Origin: JAPUME01 sp964605715
Lineage (GTDB): Bacteria; Acidobacteriota; Terriglobia; UBA7540; JAPUME01
Reading direction: 5' to 3'
DNA: 7,920 bases
NCBI GenBank assembly: GCA_964605715.1
Contig: CAZSDV010000076.1
Span: 1-7,920, forward strand
A model generated the notes under the pieces. The model had not been told where the DNA came from, did not search any database, and was given only the letters and a program-made list of their open reading frames with translations. The position numbers were made by a program, and so were the translations under genes. Positions 1 through 6,749 of the stretch are shown here, piece after piece (position 1 is the first letter of the stretch; every line of letters begins with the position of its first letter).

Positions 1-324
1 CCTAAGATGCAACACTCAAGTGATGGCCCACCTTGAGTCTTCCTGGATCTTTTTAACTAATCCTAAATACCAAAATTCTCGGCCTTTTTCGACAATCTGA
101 CAAGGAACTAATTTTTTCTGGACTGGCACTGCTTAGGATTGGTATCTATCACAATAATGTTTTTTAGATTGAATGGGGAAGGTGAGCTAAGTTCCCGGGA
201 CCCCCACATAACAACGATAATATCAATACAGTTATCATTTTGAGATGCCAAGGCAAACATAAAGTCCTAGGAATCCATGAGCCACGTCAGACGTTAATTG
301 TTAAGCAGGCCAAGAAAGGCTGTC
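1..324. other. Upstream region with no recognisable gene
   Basis: I see no supported coding sequence here. One forward frame is open from the window edge to a TGA near position 109 (about 35 codons); its translation resembles nothing I know, so it could be chance or the tail of a gene outside the window. An imperfect inverted repeat (56-66 against 133-143, 10 of 11 bases) and GATAA/TTATC half-sites (216-220 and 232-236) are present but weak. No convincing -35/-10 pair for the following gene stands out, although the promoter of that gene presumably lies here. The segment ends with a purine-rich AAAGG at 315-319, five bases before the ATG at 325, which serves as its likely ribosome binding site. 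Confidence 0.5.
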
Positions 325-1455
325 ATGAGCGATACATTTGATTTAGTTGAACAAACGCTACATTCTGGTGGGTCAAAGGCCGGATTTGATTTCTTAGTAC
401 GAAAATTCCTCAAAGAAAAAAATTATCCTCTTCTATTCGAAGTACGGCTCATGAAAAAACGTCATGAACTAGGACTGCCACTTATTCAGACCGGATCATC
501 AGAGAGCTTTCCAAACCATAAGCGAAATGCCTATGAACAAGGTAGCCTTGAAGCAGCCCGTGAGATAGGCTCTCTATTCCTAAAGGATGGAAAAATTCCT
601 CTTGCCTGGCCCTATTTTCGGGCGATTGGAGAAAGTGCGCCGGTAGCTGCAGCCATTGAGAAAATTAAACCTCAAGAAGACATTGACCCGATAATCGAGA
701 TTGCCTTTTATGAGCAAGTTCACCCTCGCAAAGGGTTTGAGCTTATCTTGGCCAACTATGGTCTCTGTAGAGCCATAACGAGTTTTGGACAGTACCCAGG
801 CCCCGAAGGACGCGAGCAAAGTGCCCATCTACTCATCAGTAGCTTGCACGGCGAGGTGGTCAAAAACCTAAAGTGGGCCATCAACAAGCATGAAGGGCAG
901 TCACCAAACACTGAAAGTATCCCCGAGCTAATCGGGGAACGAGATTGGTTATTCAAGGGTAACAGTACCTACACTGACTCAACGCATGTTGCCTCTATCG
1001 TGCAACTCAGCCTGGAGCAGAGCAAACGAGAAACTTTAACGCTTGCCCTAGAGCTGACTGATTACGGAAGGAGCCTAGGAACCATGTTCCAATTCCCAGG
1101 CGAGCCACCATTCCAGAATTTATATGTAGACCATGCTGTTTATTTGGGCGCTCTGCTAGGCAGCGATACAGAACAGGCAATCCTGCACTTTCGCAATAAG
1201 GTTACAGAAGGCGAGTCAGGCCAGGCGGGGAGCAACCAAGCTCAAGTCCTAGTCAAATTACTAACTCGGCTCAAACGGTACCCAGAAGCCATTGAAATTT
1301 CACTTAAGTACCTACGAGGTATACCTCGTGACCAGCTTTCATGCCCATCAATACACCAACTGTGCCAGCTGGCACGAGAATTTGGACGACTGAAGGAACT
1401 AACCCGTGAAGAGGGAGATCTATTGAATTTTACTGCTGCTACGCTCCAGAAATAG
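325..1455 (+). CDS. Conserved hypothetical protein, all-helical, possibly TPR-like
   Basis: Encodes about 376 residues with no signal peptide or membrane segment, so probably cytoplasmic. I chose the ATG at 325 because AAAGG lies five bases upstream and the protein then begins MSDTFDLVEQTL; an in-frame TTG at 298 would add nine residues but lacks a good binding site. The protein is rich in amphipathic helices. Distinctive segments include YPLLFEVRLMKKRHELGLPL (about residues 35-54), AWPYFRAIGE (about 94-103), HPRKGFELILANYGLCRAI (about 133-151), RDWLF (206-210) and FQFPGEPPF (255-263). A C-terminal helix pair around 305-334 looks like a tetratricopeptide repeat. I recall similar proteins annotated only as hypothetical in Planctomycetes and Acidobacteria; no function is known to me. 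Conserved-looking histidines (133, 221, 270) might bind a metal, but that is speculation. It stands alone, convergent with the radical SAM gene. It is confidently a gene; function unknown. Confidence 0.85.
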   Translation: MSDTFDLVEQTLHSGGSKAGFDFLVRKFLKEKNYPLLFEVRLMKKRHELGLPLIQTGSSESFPNHKRNAYEQGSLEAAREIGSLFLKDGKIPLAWPYFRAIGESAPVAAAIEKIKPQEDIDPIIEIAFYEQVHPRKGFELILANYGLCRAITSFGQYPGPEGREQSAHLLISSLHGEVVKNLKWAINKHEGQSPNTESIPELIGERDWLFKGNSTYTDSTHVASIVQLSLEQSKRETLTLALELTDYGRSLGTMFQFPGEPPFQNLYVDHAVYLGALLGSDTEQAILHFRNKVTEGESGQAGSNQAQVLVKLLTRLKRYPEAIEISLKYLRGIPRDQLSCPSIHQLCQLAREFGRLKELTREEGDLLNFTAATLQK

Positions 1456-2037
1456 CCCTTTACGCTTTAAACTCTCTTGCATTGGCTGCTTGGCTTAGAT
1501 CGTTACAGCACTCTTTCCAGATTCCTCACCAGCAATTTTCCTGTAGCCCCTAACTGGCACTTTCCTCGGAAAACAAGGTGCATTCTGCATGATTAACAAA
1601 AGACCTCTTTCTCGCACAATGGAAATGCCAGCAAATGGTCAGCCGCTCTTATCAGGATGGCTCGTGACCACTTAATATTTCACCCTGCCGCTTGCTTGCT
1701 CTCCATCCCTTAAATTTTTCAATCTTGCTGCACTCCACCCGCGTAGCCTTAGGTTGGCCAGTAGATTTTCGCGCCGCGTGCTTTACCATCTTAGTGACTT
1801 TTAGGGATTTCTTTTTTATCTTCACCTGGCTCCACGGATCCACAAAAAGATTCGCTTCAGTGTTTAGGATTTTTCAAGGTTACATTGGCAAGAAATAAAA
1901 GCAGATTTAACAATCAACACAGTAATATTTGGATGTTGCACCAAAAAATCTTGTTCTGTCTTCTTTTTCGTCAACAAAACACAGAAGGGCTGGTAATACC
2001 CCCTCGAATTTTCCTCCTCTGTCTCTAAATGGGAACG
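1456..2037. other. Convergent intergenic spacer without a confident gene
   Basis: This 582-base stretch separates the 3' ends of two convergent genes. No RNA gene, insertion element or repeat array is visible. I looked for an intrinsic terminator serving either gene and found none convincing. The best hairpin (TTTGG 1928-1932 pairing with CCAAA 1941-1945) has only five pairs and is not followed by a T-run in either direction. One minus-strand frame (1652-1843, GTG start) could encode 63 lysine/arginine-rich residues, but it has no Shine-Dalgarno site and a stop not far upstream; its lysine bias follows from the pyrimidine-rich + strand. I treat it as unproven. The size of the spacer would also fit a decayed gene, but no remnant is recognisable. 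Confidence 0.5.
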
Positions 2038-3627
2038 TCAGCTAGGAGGTGGCGAGTTTGGCTTAGGCGACTCTCCCAGATGGACCAAAGTTTCAGCCAC
2101 TTCGATTCGTCCTTCCGGGATTCCTTCCGGCATTGGCAATTCGGGCATGGGTTTCGACCTAAACAATTGTCGGCAAGGTTTGGCCAGTAATCGTGCCCAC
2201 GTTGCCGCTCGGTTCACGCGAGCGCTGTCTGTTGCTATTCCGGTATTGGCGTACATCTGCCGGTAAATCTTTGATAGCAAAATAAAGGCGAGGCGACTAC
2301 GTAAGGATTTTAGGCAGCGGGATCGCTCCCAGATTGAACGCATCTCATAAAACTTATCCCATGCCGTCTGTGTACGTTGAAGGATTTCTTCGCCAGACAT
2401 AGTTGGATGGGGCATATACATCTTCGGCCGAAGGGCTTGTGGAATAAGCCAGTAGCGGGTCAAGGGAAACCCGCCAATCCTAGTGGAGTCGCTCTCCATC
2501 TTTTTTTCCCAACGCTGGAAATCCACAGTACCGGGAAATGGCGTCATCAACACGAACTGTGCAAAAGTTACTTCTGCTCTTTGGGCAAGCGCTACTGTGG
2601 CATCGAACGTATCAGGCCGATCAGTGGACAAACCAAAGATAAACGAACCTAAGACATGCACACCATGCTCCCGAAAGGTACGAAGACGGCGGACCAGGCT
2701 TTCTCCTGAAGAGTTAAAATCTTTAAAAACAGCCTTGAGTCCTTCCTCCGTCACTGATTCAACACCCACCAGCGCCCCCTTTATCCGAGCCTTGCGCATG
2801 GCATCAAGAAATTCAGGATCTTCTGCTGCCTCCATGGTGATTTGTGTAAAGAAACACATACCCTCAGGCAACTCAGCTAGGCGTGCCATCAAGGCGAATC
2901 TATCCTCTCGGATAGCCTGCAACTCCGCCAAACGTTTTTGGTCATTATTGTCCTCAGCTAGCTTAAGATCCTCGAGTGTAACTGGGTAAAAATTGTCATC
3001 CGCCAGCGCAATATAGGAAAATCCCATCCTGCGCAGTTCCACAATCTCCCGAACAATCATATCTGATGTGCGCTGGCGGGGACGCTGTCCGTCTGTCCGC
3101 CAAACAGAACAAAATGAACAATGCTTAGGGCATCCTCGCACAGTCTGAACGGAGGCCCACATGTATGAGTCGGGTGGCATCAAATCCCAACGTGCTGGCA
3201 AAAACTGGTCACCTTCAATATGACCTGCATCGTAAAAGTCCTGGGGGCCGCCATTGCTGCAATCAGCAAGCACCCTTGACCAAATTATGTCTCCGTCACC
3301 CTTAACTGTTGCATGAGCTTTTCCTAATTCACGTGCTTCTTCTGGGAAGAGGCCAGCTTGAATACCACCAAAAATTACATAAGCACCCCGTTCTCGCGCC
3401 ATCCTTCCCACTTCGTAACCACGCAGGGCATTCCCACTATGGATTCCAATCCCCACCACGTCACCTGCCTGAATCTGGGAAGGGTCAACTTGCTCTAGAG
3501 ATTCATCAATAACTAAAGGTTCCCCGTATTTACGTGGCGTGGCGGCGGCGATCACATAAAGCCAACGTGGCGTAATCACGCCCACTCCAAATGATAGGTG
3601 GTTGGGATTCACTAAGATAACACGCAA
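2038..3627 (-). CDS. Cobalamin-binding radical SAM protein
   Basis: A 529-residue protein with the layout of B12-dependent radical SAM enzymes. The N-terminal Rossmann-like cobalamin-binding domain covers about residues 1-120 (start RVILVNPN, then GIGIHSGNALRGYE near 60 and FGGIQAGLFPEEA near 86-98). The radical SAM core spans about 160-375, with the 4Fe-4S ligands C166, C170 and C173 in a CX3CX2C motif, GVESVTEEGL near 288 and TPFPGT near 362. The C-terminal ~150 residues are helical and end in a proline-rich tail. Such enzymes often methylate unactivated carbons, but the substrate here is unknown; it does not look like the hopanoid methylases HpnP or HpnR. I recall related uncharacterised proteins ending in a similar YANTGIATDSAR segment (459-470). 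The TTG start is supported by GAGGAG seven bases upstream and a promoter just beyond; ATG codons at 3645 and 3633 are badly placed. It is monocistronic and divergent from the amidase gene. Confidence 0.9.
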   Translation of the reverse strand: MRVILVNPNHLSFGVGVITPRWLYVIAAATPRKYGEPLVIDESLEQVDPSQIQAGDVVGIGIHSGNALRGYEVGRMARERGAYVIFGGIQAGLFPEEARELGKAHATVKGDGDIIWSRVLADCSNGGPQDFYDAGHIEGDQFLPARWDLMPPDSYMWASVQTVRGCPKHCSFCSVWRTDGQRPRQRTSDMIVREIVELRRMGFSYIALADDNFYPVTLEDLKLAEDNNDQKRLAELQAIREDRFALMARLAELPEGMCFFTQITMEAAEDPEFLDAMRKARIKGALVGVESVTEEGLKAVFKDFNSSGESLVRRLRTFREHGVHVLGSFIFGLSTDRPDTFDATVALAQRAEVTFAQFVLMTPFPGTVDFQRWEKKMESDSTRIGGFPLTRYWLIPQALRPKMYMPHPTMSGEEILQRTQTAWDKFYEMRSIWERSRCLKSLRSRLAFILLSKIYRQMYANTGIATDSARVNRAATWARLLAKPCRQLFRSKPMPELPMPEGIPEGRIEVAETLVHLGESPKPNSPPPS

Positions 3628-3634
3628 AATCATG

Positions 3635-3640
3635 CTCCTC
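3635..3640 (-). promoter_or_regulatory. Shine-Dalgarno site that sets the radical SAM start
   Basis: On the minus strand this reads GAGGAG, extended to AAGAGGAG through 3642. It lies seven bases before the TTG at 3627-3625, which is ideal spacing. An ATG at 3633-3631 begins only one base after it, too close for normal initiation, and the ATG at 3645-3643 has no site upstream. This makes the TTG the best start. Confidence 0.65.
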
Positions 3641-3671
3641 TTCATGAGGATAAAGTACAAAACCAGATCTC

Positions 3672-3700
3672 ATCCTAGTGCAGGGTGAAATACAAGTCAA
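3672..3700 (-). promoter_or_regulatory. Sigma-70-type promoter for the radical SAM gene
   Basis: Read on the minus strand, TTGACT (3700-3695, five of six consensus bases) is followed by a 17-base spacer and TAGGAT (3677-3672, four of six). Transcription would begin near 3665, giving a leader of about 38 bases that contains the Shine-Dalgarno site. An alternative upstream start codon at 3660 would then sit almost at the transcript end, which argues against it. Confidence 0.5.
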
Positions 3701-3818
3701 TGCAAGGCTATAAAAACATATGTTCACGAGAAGTAAGACTAGGTATCAGCAGAATCATTCATGCCCAAAAATACAACAGGATATCCGGTTCACCCTTTTC
3801 TCCTTCCAGGAACAATGA

Positions 3819-3830
3819 GAAGATATCTTC
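3819..3830. repeat. Perfect 12-base palindrome upstream of the amidase gene
   Basis: GAAGATATCTTC is its own reverse complement and ends 19 bases before the proposed GTG start of the amidase. Its position would suit an operator or a transcript hairpin. A 12-base palindrome is expected once or twice by chance in a window of this size, so a role is only a possibility. Confidence 0.25.
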
Positions 3831-3849
3831 GGTTGGTTTTCGAGGTCCC

Positions 3850-4608
3850 GTGCCCAGTCTAAAGAAAAGAATTTCAATTACCCTTCTTGCTCAAGTATTC
3901 GGTATAGCTATTGCCTTGGTAGCTCTTACAGGAACATCGATTCAAACTGAAGCTAGTGAGACAGTTGTTGAGGCAGGCTTAATGCCCGTCATTGTGCTTG
4001 ACCCTGGCCATGGAGGAAGCGACATTGGAATACAGGGGCGCAGCCTACTCAGTGAAAAAGACTGGACCTGGAAACTTGCATACCAGGTACGCCTATCTTT
4101 GATTGCCACTGGAAAATTCAACGTCGTTATGACAAGGATAGGCGACCAGTTAAGATCTATCGACCAACGTGCAATTACTGCCAACACAAACCGAGGGGCG
4201 GCTTTTGTCAGTTTTCACTTGATTAATTCCAGAACTGGAAAACAAGTTGCGATTCCCTACCTCTACCAAGCACCCTTGAATTCCAAGAAAGTGGGTGCAC
4301 CCGAAGGACCCAGCTTCGTGTCTTGGGGGGAGGTACAAAACTCGCATCTGCCTGAAAGCCTGAAGCTTGCCCAATACCTAAAAAATGAGTTTTTTCAGAT
4401 TGCCAATATTGAGGCTCGTGAACCTACCTTAGCACCCGTACGACTTCTGCAAAGTGTTAATTCTCCCGCGGTATTAATCGAATTCAGTAATGTCAATTCC
4501 CTGGAAAGTAGGAAGGGAAACGAGAACTCGAAATTCATTCTTCAGCTCGCACAAACCATTACAAGAGCTATCAAAAAATTTAGTTACAAAAACCTGAGCA
4601 ACCAATAA
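3850..4608 (+). CDS. Secreted N-acetylmuramoyl-L-alanine amidase (Amidase_3)
   Basis: Cleaves the bond between N-acetylmuramic acid and L-alanine in peptidoglycan, acting outside the cytoplasmic membrane. The GTG at 3850 gives 252 residues starting with a classic signal peptide: a KKR n-region, a hydrophobic core about residues 10-28 and a likely cleavage after TEA near residue 35. The Amidase_3 zinc-site motifs follow in order: His54 in DPGHGG, Glu69 in SEKD, His123 in VSFH, and the catalytic Glu211 in VLIEFSN. All four key residues are present, so the enzyme should be active. The frame stays open back to a GTG at 3685, but that start would bury the signal peptide behind 55 residues and lacks a ribosome binding site; GAGG at 3842-3845 lies four bases before the chosen start, a modest site. 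The stop is five bases before the GerMN gene, suggesting co-transcription and translational coupling. No extra cell-wall-binding domain is present. Confidence 0.88.
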   Translation: MPSLKKRISITLLAQVFGIAIALVALTGTSIQTEASETVVEAGLMPVIVLDPGHGGSDIGIQGRSLLSEKDWTWKLAYQVRLSLIATGKFNVVMTRIGDQLRSIDQRAITANTNRGAAFVSFHLINSRTGKQVAIPYLYQAPLNSKKVGAPEGPSFVSWGEVQNSHLPESLKLAQYLKNEFFQIANIEAREPTLAPVRLLQSVNSPAVLIEFSNVNSLESRKGNENSKFILQLAQTITRAIKKFSYKNLSNQ

Positions 4609-4613
4609 TAGCC

Positions 4614-5225
4614 ATGTCATTGAACATCAAAATTCTAGCATTAGGACTGATAGCAGTAACCCTTGCAAGTGCTTTGTACCTTCGAGTCCTGGTTAAACAG
4701 TTGTCCAGAGTCCCTTACTTACCTACTGCGGAGGCAAGAGTTAAGCTGAAGGAATCGATCCTTGGATCAACTCCGGGCAAACCACAGATGATTTCTCTTT
4801 ATTTCCCCGTGCCTGAAATGGGAATATTAAGGCGAGAAGAGCGGACTCTTGCACTGGTCTCTGCCAGGCCGGATAAGGCTCGGCAAATTCTTATGGCTCT
4901 TCGAGCCGGTTCTCGGAAAGGATTATTAGGAGCGATCCCAGCTGGAACTGAGGTACGTGCTATATACCTTGCTCCGGATGGGATTGCATATGTGGACTTT
5001 GACGAAACCTTAAGGCATTCTACCTCTCCTGGAATTCAATCGGAAACATTGACGATTTATGCGATCGTGAATACTCTAACAGTGAACCTCCCGTCAATTC
5101 AGCAGGTTAGGATTCTACTGGGGGGACAAGAAGTGGCAACTCTTGCCGGCCATGCTGATCTGGGCCGGACATATACAACGGACCTAAGCTGGGTGGAATC
5201 AACCCAAGGCAATCTCATTAGGTGA
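4614..5225 (+). CDS. Membrane-anchored GerMN-domain protein
   Basis: A 203-residue protein with one N-terminal membrane segment (about residues 5-24) and an extracytoplasmic GerMN domain (about 60-180), the domain of the Bacillus spore protein GerM and the mycobacterial lipoprotein LpqB. Diagnostic segments are IPAGTEVRAIYLAPDGIAYVDFDETL (about 108-133), then LTIYAIVNTLTVNLPSIQQVRILLGGQ (about 146-172). GerMN domains are thought to bind or support cell-envelope or peptidoglycan proteins; they have no known catalytic residues. No lipobox cysteine is present, so anchoring would be by the uncleaved helix. The start lacks a clear Shine-Dalgarno site but lies only five bases after the amidase stop, so coupling is likely, as is a shared role in the wall. 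The domain also occurs in non-sporulating phyla, so sporulation cannot be inferred. Confidence 0.82.
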   Translation: MSLNIKILALGLIAVTLASALYLRVLVKQLSRVPYLPTAEARVKLKESILGSTPGKPQMISLYFPVPEMGILRREERTLALVSARPDKARQILMALRAGSRKGLLGAIPAGTEVRAIYLAPDGIAYVDFDETLRHSTSPGIQSETLTIYAIVNTLTVNLPSIQQVRILLGGQEVATLAGHADLGRTYTTDLSWVESTQGNLIR

Positions 5226-5245
5226 GGTTCAAAGCACAAAGCATT

Positions 5246-5251
5246 AGGAGG
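5246..5251 (+). promoter_or_regulatory. Strong Shine-Dalgarno site for rph TTG start
   Basis: AGGAGG lies eight bases before the TTG at 5260, a full-consensus site at good spacing. It supports the longer RNase PH reading frame over a second in-frame TTG at 5311 that would match the usual family N-terminus more closely. Confidence 0.7.
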
Positions 5252-5259
5252 AAACACCA

Positions 5260-6048
5260 TTGATAAATATTCCCAAGCGTATTTCTGGACTTGTCTACGA
5301 GGATGGCAAGTTGGCACGAAGCGGGAAACGTTTAGCTAGCCAGATGCGGCCTGTTAAAATTGATCCGCACTTCATCTCCTCAGCAGAAGGCTCAGTGTTA
5401 ATCTCCGTCGGTAAAACACAAGTTATCTGCACAGCGTCAGTAGACGAAGGAGTTCCTGCATTCCTTAAGGGTCAAAAGAAAGGCTGGATAACTAGTGAGT
5501 ACGGAATGATCCCACGTGCCACTGGTACTCGTACTCGACGGGAGGCTGCCCGAGGGCGCCAAGGTGGACGAACGCATGAAATTCAACGCCTAATTGGCCG
5601 ATCCCTTCGTGGAGTAACCGACCTTGGAAAACTGGGTGAACGCACTATCTGGATAGACTGTGATGTGATCCGCGCCGACGGTGGAACTCGCACAACGTCA
5701 ATCACAGGCGCTTTCGTAGCTTTGGGGCTAGCCTGTCAAGCATTGAAAGAAAAGGGTATTATCAAGGAAATCCCACTTACAGATTCCGTGGCAGCGGTTA
5801 GCGTGGGACTGGTTGGCCCGGAAATAATGCTAGACCTTGACTACGGAGAGGACTCGAACGCTGAAGTTGATATGAATGTTGTAATGACAGGATCTGGAAA
5901 TTTGATTGAAGTTCAGGCCACGGCCGAAGGGAATCCTTTTAGCCGAGAGGAGCTTAATCGACTGGTTGAAATAGCACAAAAAGGGATCCAGATCTTGCTC
6001 CGGACGCAAAACTCCATCCTCAACCTATCCTTCCCTACCCATGGCTAG
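5260..6048 (+). CDS. rph: Ribonuclease PH (tRNA nucleotidyltransferase)
   Basis: Phosphorolytic 3'-to-5' exoribonuclease that trims tRNA precursors and other RNA 3' ends in the cytoplasm, normally as a hexamer. The 262 residues contain the family hallmarks in order: RPV and AEGSVLISVGKTQVICTASV (about 30-61), the arginine-rich TRTRREAARGRQGGRTHEIQRLIGRSLR block (90-117), the phosphate-binding ADGGTRTTSITGA (139-151), and DLDYGEDSNAEVDMNVVMT (192-210) with the likely metal-binding aspartates D198 and D204. The family is usually about 240 residues; here there are about 18 extra N-terminal residues, and the common DGR start motif appears as SGKR. A second in-frame TTG at 5311 would remove the extension, but the AGGAGG before 5260 favours the long form. 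The 3' end overlaps rdgB by eight bases. Confidence 0.95.
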   Translation: MINIPKRISGLVYEDGKLARSGKRLASQMRPVKIDPHFISSAEGSVLISVGKTQVICTASVDEGVPAFLKGQKKGWITSEYGMIPRATGTRTRREAARGRQGGRTHEIQRLIGRSLRGVTDLGKLGERTIWIDCDVIRADGGTRTTSITGAFVALGLACQALKEKGIIKEIPLTDSVAAVSVGLVGPEIMLDLDYGEDSNAEVDMNVVMTGSGNLIEVQATAEGNPFSREELNRLVEIAQKGIQILLRTQNSILNLSFPTHG

Positions 6049-6664
6049 AGCTAATACCACCTCACACGAAAACAATATCCTCTACCTAGCCTCGTCCAAT
6101 TCCGGAAAGCAGCATGAATTTTACAATGCGGGGATCAAGTGTGGGTGGGAAATTAAGCCGGTGCCAGAAATTGAAACTTTTCCAGCCTGCATTGAGGATG
6201 GAGAAACCTTTCAGGAAAACGCCCGAAAAAAAGTAGTGCATTACGCTCGCCGAAATATCGGATTACTCTTCGCTGATGATTCCGGATTATGTGTACCAGC
6301 ATTAAATGGTGCACCTGGCATCTATTCCGCACGTTTTGCAGGACCGAAGGCCACCGATATAAAAAACAATAAAAAACTCCTGAAGGAACTGACTAAGGTA
6401 GGTTTTAAAAATAACAGGGCGTACTTTGTATGTAGCATCGCGCTGCTCCGCGAAGGAGAACCAATAAGGACATTCGAGGGGAGAGTTGAGGGTAAAATAC
6501 TAGAGGTCCCTCGGGGCAAAAAAGGCTTCGGGTATGACCCGTTGTTTCTCTACAAGCCGCTTGGAAAAACCTTCGCTGAAATTTCTTCAAGGGAAAAATT
6601 TTCAATCTCGCACCGTGGAAAAGCCTTTCAAAAATTACTCAGTTATCTTGCGATAGGGTCCTGA
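6041..6664 (+). CDS. rdgB: XTP/dITP diphosphatase (RdgB/HAM1 family)
   Basis: Hydrolyses non-canonical purine triphosphates (dITP, XTP, ITP) to monophosphates and pyrophosphate, keeping deaminated bases out of DNA and RNA; cytoplasmic. The 207 residues show the family motifs: LASSNSGK (16-23, nucleotide-binding loop), ETFQENA (55-61), the catalytic ADDSGL (78-83, D79/D80) running into NGAPGIYSARFAG (89-101), GFGYDPLF (162-169) and SISHRGKA (188-195). Length is normal. The ATG lies inside the end of rph with no Shine-Dalgarno site, so translation probably depends on ribosomes finishing rph. There is no alternative in-frame start before the first motif, making this start secure. The rph-rdgB pairing is widespread in bacteria. 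Confidence 0.95.
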   Translation: MARANTTSHENNILYLASSNSGKQHEFYNAGIKCGWEIKPVPEIETFPACIEDGETFQENARKKVVHYARRNIGLLFADDSGLCVPALNGAPGIYSARFAGPKATDIKNNKKLLKELTKVGFKNNRAYFVCSIALLREGEPIRTFEGRVEGKILEVPRGKKGFGYDPLFLYKPLGKTFAEISSREKFSISHRGKAFQKLLSYLAIGS

Positions 6665-6688
6665 GGCCATCCTTTCAAGGGAGCGAGG

Positions 6689-6717
6689 TTCAGGCTTTAG
6701 TCTATTTATGCTATATT
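6689..6717 (+). promoter_or_regulatory. Possible extended -10 promoter for hemQ
   Basis: TGC followed by TATATT (TG at 6709-6710, hexamer at 6712-6717) forms an extended -10 element with five of six consensus bases. The -35 region 17 bases upstream, TTCAGG (6689-6694), is weak, which is usual when an extended -10 is present. Transcription from near 6724 would give a short leader carrying the hemQ Shine-Dalgarno site. It sits in the 85-base gap after rdgB and would let hemQ be expressed apart from the upstream genes. Confidence 0.4.
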
Positions 6718-6749
6718 TCCCCTTTATTTCTGGAAGGAGAACTTAGATA

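Noticed and set aside
124..143. Sigma-54-like TGGCAC element upstream of the first gene
   Set aside because: The required GC element is missing at the correct spacing downstream.
1692..1898. 68-residue forward frame in the convergent spacer
   Set aside because: Hydrophobic and phenylalanine-rich only because the DNA is T-rich; no Shine-Dalgarno site and no recognisable motif.
1928..1945. Hairpin as a terminator for the convergent genes
   Set aside because: Only five base pairs, an eight-base loop, and no T-run after it on either strand.
2377..2989. Forward open frames inside the radical SAM gene
   Set aside because: They are antisense shadows; the minus strand carries clear cobalamin-binding and radical SAM motifs, and the forward translations resemble no family.
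3685..3849. N-terminal extension of the amidase from a GTG at 3685
   Set aside because: It would place the signal peptide 55 residues in, has no ribosome binding site, and overlaps the radical SAM promoter.
4614..5225. GerMN gene as evidence that the organism forms spores
   Set aside because: The domain is common in non-sporulating bacteria and no sporulation-specific gene is in the window.
6659..6693. CCTGA/TCAGG inverted repeat after rdgB as a terminator
   Set aside because: The arms are about five bases with a long loop and no following T-run; too weak to call.
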